Assembly: GCA_963717125.1 (NCBI GenBank)
Contig: CAVQVG010000007.1
Location: forward strand, 62,001 to 126,000
Direction of reading: 5' to 3'
DNA length: 64,000 nucleotides
From: RYN-230 sp963717125
Lineage (GTDB): Bacteria; Actinomycetota; Actinomycetes; Streptosporangiales; Streptosporangiaceae
A program made the translations under genes and the position numbers. Below, one piece after another: positions 40,702 to 47,298 of the stretch (its first letter is position 1; each line of letters begins with the position of its first letter). The notes beneath the pieces were generated by a model, which made no database searches, was not told where the DNA came from, and was given only the letters and a program-made list of their open reading frames with translations.

Positions 40702-41568
40702 TCATGTCCGCGCTCCCAGCAACCCGGTGGGGCGCACGCCGAGCACGACCAGCAGCGCCACGAACGCGACCACGTACTTGTAGTCAGCCGGGATGAACAC
40801 CGCGCTCACCTCGGTCGCCAGCCCGATCACCACCGCGCCGAGCATCGCGCCGTAGGCCTGCCCGGGCCCGCCGAGGAACACGGCGGCCAGGATGAGGATC
40901 AGGAAAATGTCGGTGGAGGTGGCGTCGAAGCTGCCCGCGTCGATGGCGAAGACCACCCCGGCCAGCCCGCACAGCGCCCCAGTGATAGCCCAGGTCAGCG
41001 TGATCACCCGGCTGGCCCGGATGCCGCAGTTGCGGGCCAGCGACCGGTTCGCGGCGGTGGCCCGCATCGCCTTGCCCAGCTTGGTGTACCGGAGCAGGCC
41101 ATGCACGGCCAGCATCACCAGCACCGCCAGCACCATGATGACCACCTGGACCCCGGTCAGGTTGAGCCCGCCCGCCTGCAGCGTCGGGCCGTTGCTCAGG
41201 GTGTAGGACACCGCGGTGCCGCCGGTCACCGCCTGCACGCCGAACTCGATGATGAGGGTCATCCCGAGCGACACGATCACCATGGTGATCGGGGCGCTGC
41301 CGCGCCGCTGGAACGGCGCGTACACGCCGACGTTGAGCAGCACCGAGATCAGCGAGCAGGCGGCGACCGCGACCAGCAGGCCGAGCCAGACCGACAGCCC
41401 GGCCTGGTTGACCGCGTAGGCGATGTACGCACCGAAGATCATGATCGCGGCGTAAGCCAGGTTCAGCACGTCGGTCACCGCGAACTGCAGGGTGAACCCG
41501 ACCGACGCGATGGCCAGCACGGCGGCGGTGACCAGCCCGAACCCGAGGGACGCGACGAACAGGCTCAT
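40702..41568 (-). CDS. livH: Branched-chain amino acid-type ABC transporter permease, LivH
   Basis: 288 aa with eight predicted helices. LivH signatures are VLNLAYAAIMIFGAYIAYAV near the N-terminus, LGMTLIIEFGVQAVTGG, and the cytoplasmic loop YTKLGKAMRATAANRSLARN which contacts the ATPase. It ends GVRPTGLLGART. It is 19 bases upstream of the LivM-LivG gene. It forms the channel with the LivM half of that protein. The cargo of the family ranges from amino acids to amides and aromatic acids. Confidence 0.92.
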   Translation of the reverse strand: MSLFVASLGFGLVTAAVLAIASVGFTLQFAVTDVLNLAYAAIMIFGAYIAYAVNQAGLSVWLGLLVAVAACSLISVLLNVGVYAPFQRRGSAPITMVIVSLGMTLIIEFGVQAVTGGTAVSYTLSNGPTLQAGGLNLTGVQVVIMVLAVLVMLAVHGLLRYTKLGKAMRATAANRSLARNCGIRASRVITLTWAITGALCGLAGVVFAIDAGSFDATSTDIFLILILAAVFLGGPGQAYGAMLGAVVIGLATEVSAVFIPADYKYVVAFVALLVVLGVRPTGLLGART

Positions 41569-41636
41569 CCGGCCGCCACTGGGCGCCGAACCACTGGGCG
41601 CCGGACCACCGGCCGCCCGATCACTGGCCGCCGGGC

Positions 41637-41677
41637 AGGCCGTGGCCGCCCCGGGGGGGTGGGGACGACCACGGCCT
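41637..41677 (-). terminator. Hairpin between livK and livH
   Basis: AGGCCGTGG and CCACGGCCT, plus an inner CCCC/GGGG, make a strong stem in the 133-base gap after the binding-protein gene. It could attenuate the operon so that the binding protein is made in excess over the membrane parts, as is common. Adjacent sequence (41573-41636) is a GGGCGCCGG-rich imperfect tandem repeat. Confidence 0.5.
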
Positions 41678-41701
41678 GGCTGCGGGGTGCCGGAACTACC
41701 G

Positions 41702-43021
41702 TCAAGACAGCGCCCTGAGCTGGGCGGCGGTCAGGTTGCCGACCACGTTCACCGTGCCCGACGGGCTGTACGTATCGACCTGGAAGATGCCGGTCGAGTC
41801 GTGGTAGCTATCGAAGTTGGTCGGCCCGCCCGGGCCCTCGTACCGGATCGACTTGCCCGCCTTGAGCGCGCTGGCGCACGAGGCGAACGAGTAGCAGACG
41901 GTCGCGCCGGGCACGCCGTTCCCGATCTTGACGATGTCCGGGCCGTACACGCTGGGGTTGGTGCTCTTCGACATGATCATGGCCAGCGAGGCCAGGTTGA
42001 TCCCGTCGTAGAGGTGCACCCCGCCCGGCGCGCTCAGGTAGGTGGTGAAGTCACCGGTGGCCCCGGGGACCTTGCCCTGCTGGGACAGCAGCGCGGTCTT
42101 GAACGCGCTGAACGCCGGCCCGTTCGACTCGACCACCAGGTTGTCCGCGTGGAAGCCGCTGGCGAACGCGCTGGCGCCCACGGCCGCCGCGGCCGACTTG
42201 AAGAACGCCGGCGAGATCGCGGCCGAGGTGCCGATGATCGGGATCATCTTGCCGTGGTTGAGCTGCTTGATCTCGGAGAACAAGGTCGGGTCGGCCGAGC
42301 CGAGCGCCTCGGTCATGATGGCGTCCGGATGCGACTGAATGATCGCCTCGGCCTCGGTGCGGAACGTGGTCGCGCTCAGGTCGAGGGTCTGGTTGGTGGT
42401 CATCGTGATGCCAGCCTTCTGCAGCGCGCTCATCGCGGGCTGGATGAAGGTCTGCGACCCGATGTCGTTGCCGAACGCCAGGGCGATCCGCTTGTAGTGC
42501 AGTTGCTGGGCGATCGCCACCATCGCGTAGGACTCCTCCAGGTCTGGCGGGACCAGCCGGTAGAAGTACGGGAAGTGGACGTGATCGAACTCAGACTGGC
42601 CGGTCATGCAGAACATGGCCATCTTGTGCGAGTTGATGATCGGGACGACCGAGGCCGCCTCGTCCGAGGTGCAGCCGATCACCAGGGCCAGGCTCGGGGT
42701 GGACGCGAACATCTGGTTCACCGCGGGCACGGCGTCGGCCGGCTCACCGCGGGTGTCCACGCTCTTGCAGGTCAGCGTGTGCCCGAGCACCCCTCCCGCC
42801 TTGTTGATGGTCGCGGTCGCGCCGTAGCAGGAGGCGAGGTAGGTGGGGCCGAGCGCGGCGTCGGCGCCGCTGAACGGGGCCACGTCGGCGATGGTCAGCT
42901 TGCCCGACCCGCTGCCGGAACTGCTGCTGGACGACGCGGAACCGCCGGAACTGCCGCAGGCGGCCAGCCCGGCCGCGAGCACCGCCGCGCCGAGGGCCGC
43001 GGTGATAGTGGTGAACTTCAT
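41702..43021 (-). CDS. ABC transporter substrate-binding lipoprotein, LivK type
   Basis: 439 aa. Signal sequence with lipobox LAAC (LAAGLAACGSSG), a Ser/Gly tether, then a periplasmic-binding-protein type 1 fold (Peripla_BP_6): LTIADVAPFSGADAALGPTY, INKAGGVLGHTLTCKSVDTR, VIGCTSDEAASVVPIINSHK and GILEV-like C-terminal strands. This type binds branched-chain amino acids, amides, or aromatic and dicarboxylic acids. The neighbouring FAH-fold hydrolase argues for a carboxylated catabolic substrate over leucine/valine, but this is inference. Confidence 0.88.
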   Translation of the reverse strand: MKFTTITAALGAAVLAAGLAACGSSGGSASSSSSSGSGSGKLTIADVAPFSGADAALGPTYLASCYGATATINKAGGVLGHTLTCKSVDTRGEPADAVPAVNQMFASTPSLALVIGCTSDEAASVVPIINSHKMAMFCMTGQSEFDHVHFPYFYRLVPPDLEESYAMVAIAQQLHYKRIALAFGNDIGSQTFIQPAMSALQKAGITMTTNQTLDLSATTFRTEAEAIIQSHPDAIMTEALGSADPTLFSEIKQLNHGKMIPIIGTSAAISPAFFKSAAAAVGASAFASGFHADNLVVESNGPAFSAFKTALLSQQGKVPGATGDFTTYLSAPGGVHLYDGINLASLAMIMSKSTNPSVYGPDIVKIGNGVPGATVCYSFASCASALKAGKSIRYEGPGGPTNFDSYHDSTGIFQVDTYSPSGTVNVVGNLTAAQLRALS

Positions 43022-43033
43022 TGTCCCCCTCCA

Positions 43034-43063
43034 AACCTTGGTGGAGTGAACCTTGGTGGAGTA
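43034..43063 (-). repeat. Two tandem 15-base copies in the livK leader
   Basis: AACCTTGGTGGAGT plus one base occurs twice in a row, 13 bases upstream of the binding-protein start on the minus strand (just before its GGAGGGGG). It duplicates a 5'-leader segment and could be a paired recognition site in the RNA or a slippage product. Confidence 0.6.
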
Positions 43064-43140
43064 ATGCTGCTGGACTGACTGGTGGCCTGCTGGCCGGATG
43101 GCCGGCTCGGCCGATGCGGGGCGGCGCGCGGACGGGCGGG

Positions 43141-44046
43141 TCAGAACCCACTCTTCAGCGGGCCGCCAGGGCGCCAGCGCCAGTCCGCGGGCGCGCCCTC
43201 CTCGGCGACCACCCGGTTCCGGATGGTGCCGAGCCCTTCGACGGTGATTTCGATGACATCCCCGGGATGCATCCAGACCGGTGGCGTGCGGGCGAAGCCG
43301 ACACCGCCGGGCGTGCCGGTGGCGATCACGTCACCGGGGACCAGCCGGGTGAAAGAGGAGAAGAACTCGACCGCGCTGGGCACGTCCACGAGCATCAGCG
43401 AGGTCCGGGCCGACTGCATGACCTGGCCGTTCAGCTGGGAACTGATGGCCAGGTCGGTCACGTCGAGCTCGTCGGTCGTGACCACCTCCGGGCCGATGGG
43501 CATGCTGCCCTCGAAGTTCTTGCCCGCGGTCCACTGGCTCGCGGCCCGCTGCCAGTCCCGCGCGGACGCGTCGTTCACCACCACGAAGCCGGCGATGGCG
43601 TCCAGGGCCTTGTCCGCGGTGATGTAGCGGCCGCCCGAGCCGATCACGATGCCCAGTTCGGCCTCGTAGTCGAACCGCTCGGTGAGCGCGGGCTTGACCA
43701 GGTCGGCGTACGGGCCCAGCACGCTGTCCGCACCGCGCACGAAGGCGTCCGGCCAGGTCGGCACCTCGCGGCCACCCTCCAGGGCGTGCTCGCTGTAGTT
43801 GAGGCCCAGGCACAGGATGCGTGGCGGGCTGGGGACCGCGGGCGCGAAGTCGGCCTCGGCCACCTCACGCCCGTCCCCATCCTGGAGCGCCCGGACGGTG
43901 TCCATGGCGGGCAGCCCGGCGCCGAGGACGTGGTGCAGCGAGGCGAACCGGGGGTCTCCCGTGGCCGCGGCGACATCGACGTAGCCGGAGCGGGCCCGGA
44001 CGTGCAGCCGTGGTCCGTCCGGGGTGGCTATGGTGGCGAGCCTCAC
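43141..44046 (-). CDS. Fumarylacetoacetate hydrolase family protein
   Basis: 301 aa from GTG 44046 with AAGGAGA upstream. The FAH fold covers residues ~70-290: ILCLGLNYSEHALEGGREVP, ERFDYEAELGIVIGSGG (Glu-x-Glu metal ligands), VVNDASARDWQRA (Asp ligand), and DVIATGTPGGVGFARTPPVW. Members cleave C-C bonds in beta-diketo acids (fumarylpyruvate, acylpyruvates) or act as 2-hydroxyhepta-2,4-diene-1,7-dioate isomerases or oxaloacetate decarboxylases. The N-terminal 65 residues are the usual DUF2437-like cap. It heads the operon with the ABC importer, so its substrate is probably what the importer brings in. Confidence 0.9.
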   Translation of the reverse strand: MRLATIATPDGPRLHVRARSGYVDVAAATGDPRFASLHHVLGAGLPAMDTVRALQDGDGREVAEADFAPAVPSPPRILCLGLNYSEHALEGGREVPTWPDAFVRGADSVLGPYADLVKPALTERFDYEAELGIVIGSGGRYITADKALDAIAGFVVVNDASARDWQRAASQWTAGKNFEGSMPIGPEVVTTDELDVTDLAISSQLNGQVMQSARTSLMLVDVPSAVEFFSSFTRLVPGDVIATGTPGGVGFARTPPVWMHPGDVIEITVEGLGTIRNRVVAEEGAPADWRWRPGGPLKSGF

Positions 44047-44113
44047 GTGCCCGATCTCCTTAGTGGCGGGGATGCTGCTGCGGTCATCGGGCGCGGGCCG
44101 TCTGGCCGCTGCG

Positions 44114-44262
44114 GGGATTGGTTGAGCTATGCTGCTGAATTGGTTGTATACAGCGGATTGGTTGAGCATAGGTGTTGATTCAGAACAGGGTCAATAGGGT
44201 TAACGCGAAATTAGCGGCGTTCTCTAGTCACGGTCTGGTCTCGATTGGTACGATTGGTTGAC
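44114..44262. promoter_or_regulatory. Divergent control region with repeated ATTGGTTG and TTGTATACA
   Basis: The GC-poorest stretch of this locus lies between the FAH operon and the GntR gene. GATTGGTTGAGC occurs at ~44116 and ~44155, ATTGGTTG again at ~44139 and before the regulator ATG. TTGTATACA at 44144-44152 contains the 8-base palindrome TGTATACA, close to the TTGTATACAA or TGGTATACCA sites bound by FadR/UxuR-type GntR proteins. This is probably the operator array for the divergent regulator. Confidence 0.6.
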
Positions 44263-45116
44263 ATGGGGAACCCAGCCGGGGCCGCCGCCCCGTTGCCGGC
44301 TCAGCTGAGATACCGGCTGGCCGAGCTGATCCTGGCCGACTCGGCCCGGGCCGGCCTGGAACCTGGTTCCCGGCTGCCCACCGAGCGCAAGCTGGCCGCC
44401 GACATGGGCGCGACCCGGACCTCGATCCGGCAGGCGCTGGCCGTGCTCGAGGCGGAGGGGCACATCTCCCGTGAGGTCGGCCGGGGCACCTTCCTGCGCC
44501 GCACGCCCGGGCCGGCCGCGCCGGGATCGGCGGCCCCGGCGGCGGCGCCGCGGGCCGGCTGGACGGGGCCGCGGGCCGGCTGGACGGGGCCGCGGGCCGG
44601 CTGGACGGCGCCGCGGGCCGGCTGGACGGCGCCGGGGCCGCCGCGGCCCCGGACGGGCGGCGGTCCCGCGAGCCGGAGACGGTGGACGGCTTCGCGCCGG
44701 CCGATGTGATGACGATCCGGCGGCTGCTCGAACCGCTGGCCATGCCGCTGGTGGTGGCGTGGGCCACGGCCGCCGACTTCAAGGAGATGGACCGCTGCCT
44801 GGCCGGCGGGGGCCAGGCGGGCAGCTACGACGAGTTCGAGAACTGGGATCTCGCCCTGCACCGCACCATCATGGCGGCCAGTCACAGCCCGCTGCTGGCC
44901 CAGCTGTACGCGGTCATCGAGTCAGCCCGGCACGGGCACTCCTGGGGTGACATGAAACGGCGCAGCGCGTCCCGGGAACGCCGGGAGCGGTACCAGGCCG
45001 ACCACGCCGAACTGGTCGCCGCGCTGCGCGCCCGGGACACCGACCGGGCCACCGAAGCGATGCGGGTCCACCTGGCCCGCGTCAACGCCGACCTCTTCGG
45101 CGAGTCCGCCCGGTAA
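44263..45116 (+). pseudogene. GntR/FCD family regulator, frameshift in its repeat linker
   Basis: The N-terminal winged helix is in the frame starting at ATG 44263 (MGNPAGAAAPLPAQLRYRLA, TERKLAADMGATRTSIRQAL, HISREVGRGTFLRR). The FCD ligand-binding domain is in the -1 frame from about 44640 (MTIRRLLEPLAMPLVVAWAT, ENWDLALHRTIMAASHSPLL, MRVHLARVNADLF). The switch falls in a 21-base tandem repeat at 44546-44632 encoding AGWTGPR in one frame and GRLDGAA in the next. One base lost in or before the repeat explains it. Intact, it would be a ~285-aa repressor or activator of the divergent FAH-ABC operon. Confidence 0.75.
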
Positions 45117-45117
45117 T

Positions 45118-45307
45118 TTCGCCGGCGAGGCGGGGCGCGCCGCAGGCGTGCCCCCGCCGAGCCGGCGAAAGCGGGCCGCAGTCATCTTCGCCGGCCGAGG
45201 CGGGGCGCGCCGCAGGCGTGCCCCCGCCGAGCCGGCGACGGGGACCAGCGGGCATCTTCGCCGGCCGAGGCGGGGCGCGCCGCAGGCGTGCCCTCGCCGA
45301 GCCGGCG
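45118..45307. repeat. Three tandem copies of a ~69-base hairpin repeat
   Basis: Units start at 45118, 45187 and 45257. Each has the same 41-base core from GAGGCGGGGCGCGCC to CCGAGCCGGCG, flanked by TTCGCCGGC, with variable 18-base spacers. Each core folds on itself (CGCCGGC...GCCGGCG; GCGGGG...CCCCGC). There is no coding frame of note. A diverged single copy lies in ssuB (7965-8015), and a fragment (CTGGCGAGGCGGCGTCCCC) at ~14469-14487. Confidence 0.8.
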
Positions 45308-45358
45308 TTCGGCGCGAATGCGGCGATCGGGGGGCTCCGGGGGGTCGTCCCCCCGGGC
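45308..45358 (+). repeat. Hairpin element, intergenic copy
   Basis: TTCGGCGCGAATGCGGCGATCG, split as TTCGGCGCGAA and TGCGGCGATCGGGGGG, followed by CTCCGGGGGGTCGTCCCCCC. It is the same unit as those inside phaC, the MMPL gene and the 2-oxoacid dehydrogenase gene, here directly behind the triplicated repeat and before a terminator. The CGGGGGG-tcgt-CCCCCCG stem is perfect. Confidence 0.8.
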
Positions 45359-45370
45359 TAATACAGCAAA

Positions 45371-45400
45371 ACCCCTCCCGGGGTGCAGACCGGGAGGGGT
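45371..45400 (-). terminator. Intrinsic terminator of the secreted lipoprotein gene
   Basis: On the minus strand ACCCCTCCCGG, 8 bases, CCGGGAGGGGT, then TTTT. 11-base perfect arms followed by a T-run make this the clearest intrinsic terminator in the window. It lies 20 bases past the stop at 45421. Confidence 0.9.
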
Positions 45401-45420
45401 TCCGTGCTGGCGCGGGCTGG

Positions 45421-46059
45421 TTAGTAGCCGCCGCCGCTGCCGCCGCTGCCGCCGCTGCTCTTCGACGCGCTGGCCTTCGGGCTCGGCGACGAACCGGCGC
45501 CCATCATCAGGGAGTTGGCCGACACGGCATTGATCGCGTTGACCCGGAGCGCGTGCCAGACGCCGCCGAGACCGTTGCCCTTGACCTGGCCCGGTGCGGT
45601 GTCACCCGCGTAGGTGTACAGCGGGTGGCCCTTGTAGGTGGCCTGCACGATCCCGCCGGACCGGGTGATGGTGCCGAACTTGCCGGTCAGGCGCACCCCC
45701 ATCGCCGCCGCCGGCTTGCCGGTCACTGGCGGCCACGCGGTCGCGCAACCGCCGGTGCAGGCCGAGGCCATCGCGGTGTCCTTGGCGTACCAGTAGAGCG
45801 TGAAGCCCTTGGAGTCGGCCAGCACCGGGCCGATCCTCGTCTTGACCTTCATCAGGGTGGCGGTGCTGGAGGACATCATCCCGGAGCTGCCGCTCTTGCT
45901 CTTGCCCGTGCCGGACATGCCTGACGAGCTCGACTTGGTTGACATGGACGAGCTGTTATTGCTGCCGCTCGCCGAGCTGGGCGCGGTGCTACTGCCACAC
46001 GCGGCCAGCAGCAGCGCAGGTATGGCCAGCACTGCGGGCGTCCATCTGCGGTAACGCAT
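45421..46059 (-). CDS. Secreted lipoprotein with COG4315 repeats
   Basis: 212 aa. Lipobox LLAAC in ALLLAACGSS, a long Ser/Gly/Thr/Met linker, then two Lipoprotein_15 (PF03640) repeats: LADSKGFTLYWYAKDTAMAS with CTGGCATAWPPVTG, and TYKGHPLYTYAGDTAPGQVK with GNGLGGVWHAL. The paired Cys in ACTGGC and the WPP motif are hallmarks. The C-terminus is Ser/Gly/Lys-rich low complexity. The family is widespread in actinobacteria; redox-related or electron-shuttling roles have been proposed but not settled. GGAGAGG precedes the ATG. Single-gene unit with its own terminator. Confidence 0.88.
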   Translation of the reverse strand: MRYRRWTPAVLAIPALLLAACGSSTAPSSASGSNNSSSMSTKSSSSGMSGTGKSKSGSSGMMSSSTATLMKVKTRIGPVLADSKGFTLYWYAKDTAMASACTGGCATAWPPVTGKPAAAMGVRLTGKFGTITRSGGIVQATYKGHPLYTYAGDTAPGQVKGNGLGGVWHALRVNAINAVSANSLMMGAGSSPSPKASASKSSGGSGGSGGGY

Positions 46060-46209
46060 TGAACCTCTCCGCTCATCGAGATGGGGGCGGACGTACACCC
46101 CCTGAGCACGTAACGCTAGGTGTGCTCGTTCATCCGGAGCAGCGGAATCGGCATTACGTCTTTCTTACCGGTGTTCCGGCCTGCCCGGAACCCGGGCCGG
46201 CCGGGCCGC

Positions 46210-47244
46210 TCAGCCAGCCGCGGCGATGCGGCCGGCCAGCCAGGCCAGCGACAGCGGGTACCGGTAGTCGATGCCCATGTGGGTGGCGTCGAACAGCTCG
46301 AAGTGGATCACCTCGTCGGCCACCCCGGCCCCGCGCAGCGCCTCGCGGAACGCCGTCGCGCCAAGATCGAGGAACCATTCGTCGCGCTTGCCCGCGTCGA
46401 TCCAGATGCTGTGCAGCCCACGGAGCTGGTCCGCGTACCGCGGCACCATCCGGACCGGGTCCCAGTCCAGCCAGCGCTGCCAGACCTCGGGCCGGAGCTG
46501 CCCGGTCAGCGGGTCGAACGGCAGCTCCACGGTGCCGTCCTCGCGGGCCGAGAAGCAGGCCGACACGCCGAGCAGCATGAGCAGGTCGTGGTCGGCTTCC
46601 TTGGTGAACGAGGTGCGCGACCGGAAGTCCGCCCACCACTTCCAGATGTCGCCGTCGTAGTCCCGCAGGTGCCGCGCGGACTTGCCGAACTCCGGGATGT
46701 AGGACAGCTCGTAGAGCGAGTCACCGGCGTGCGTGGCCAGCGCGCCGAACAGGTCGGGGCGCAGCATCGGGGTGATCATCGCGCCGAACCCGCCGCTGGA
46801 CTTGCCCATGATCGCCCGGTGCGCGGCCGCGTCCAGCGTCCGGTAGTGCGCGTCCACCCAGGGCACCACCTCGTTGCACAGGTAGGAGTGGTACTGCCCG
46901 GTGCCCGGCGAGTCCACGAACTGGCTGCCGCCGTAGGCTGTCCACGCGTCCACGTAGACCACGATGGCGCCGGGCGCCGCCCCCGAACCGAACACCGCGT
47001 CGGCCGTCTCCGGGAACGGCTGCCGGTACGGGGACCGGTTCCGCCACATGGCGACGTGCCCGGTGTAGCCCTGGATCACGTACACCGTGGGGTAGCGGTG
47101 GCCGGGGTCCGCGTCGTAGCCGGGCGGCACGTAGACCAACAGCGGCCGCTGCGCCGGATCACCGAGCGGGTTGCCCCACAGCAGCTCGCTGGTGATCACC
47201 TGCTCGTCGATTCGCCCCGCCAGGTCGGCGGACCAGGGCAGCAT
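46210..47244 (-). CDS. Putative esterase, alpha/beta hydrolase (enterochelin esterase-like)
   Basis: 344 aa from ATG 47244, with AAGGAGG upstream. YVPPGYDADPGHRYPTVYVI is the typical opening of the putative-esterase (PF00756/COG2382) group. The nucleophile is the Ser of AIMGKSSGGFGAM; the acid is probably in WIDAGKRDEWF, and the His in LFDATHMGIDYRYP. No signal peptide, so probably cytoplasmic. It is divergent from the 2-oxoacid dehydrogenase gene with 54 bases between. Substrate unknown; siderophore or trehalose-ester hydrolysis are examples from the family. Confidence 0.85.
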   Translation of the reverse strand: MLPWSADLAGRIDEQVITSELLWGNPLGDPAQRPLLVYVPPGYDADPGHRYPTVYVIQGYTGHVAMWRNRSPYRQPFPETADAVFGSGAAPGAIVVYVDAWTAYGGSQFVDSPGTGQYHSYLCNEVVPWVDAHYRTLDAAAHRAIMGKSSGGFGAMITPMLRPDLFGALATHAGDSLYELSYIPEFGKSARHLRDYDGDIWKWWADFRSRTSFTKEADHDLLMLLGVSACFSAREDGTVELPFDPLTGQLRPEVWQRWLDWDPVRMVPRYADQLRGLHSIWIDAGKRDEWFLDLGATAFREALRGAGVADEVIHFELFDATHMGIDYRYPLSLAWLAGRIAAAG

Positions 47245-47298
47245 AGGGCCTCCTTCTCGGCACGGGTACCGGACCGCGCTGGGACCTACCGTAGAGGA

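Noticed and set aside
38715..40796. Long plus-strand open frame of 693 codons over livM-livG
   Set aside because: Composition is that of antisense GC-rich DNA; the minus strand has complete permease and ATPase motifs.
45125..45308. Arg/Ala/Pro-rich frames through the triplicated repeat
   Set aside because: Merely translations of a non-coding repeat; no RBS, no start with support and no conserved domain.
45118..45358. Possible CRISPR array
   Set aside because: Three cores with period ~69 and spacers of only ~18 bases that resemble one another, no cas gene, and a self-complementary core matching dispersed repeats elsewhere.
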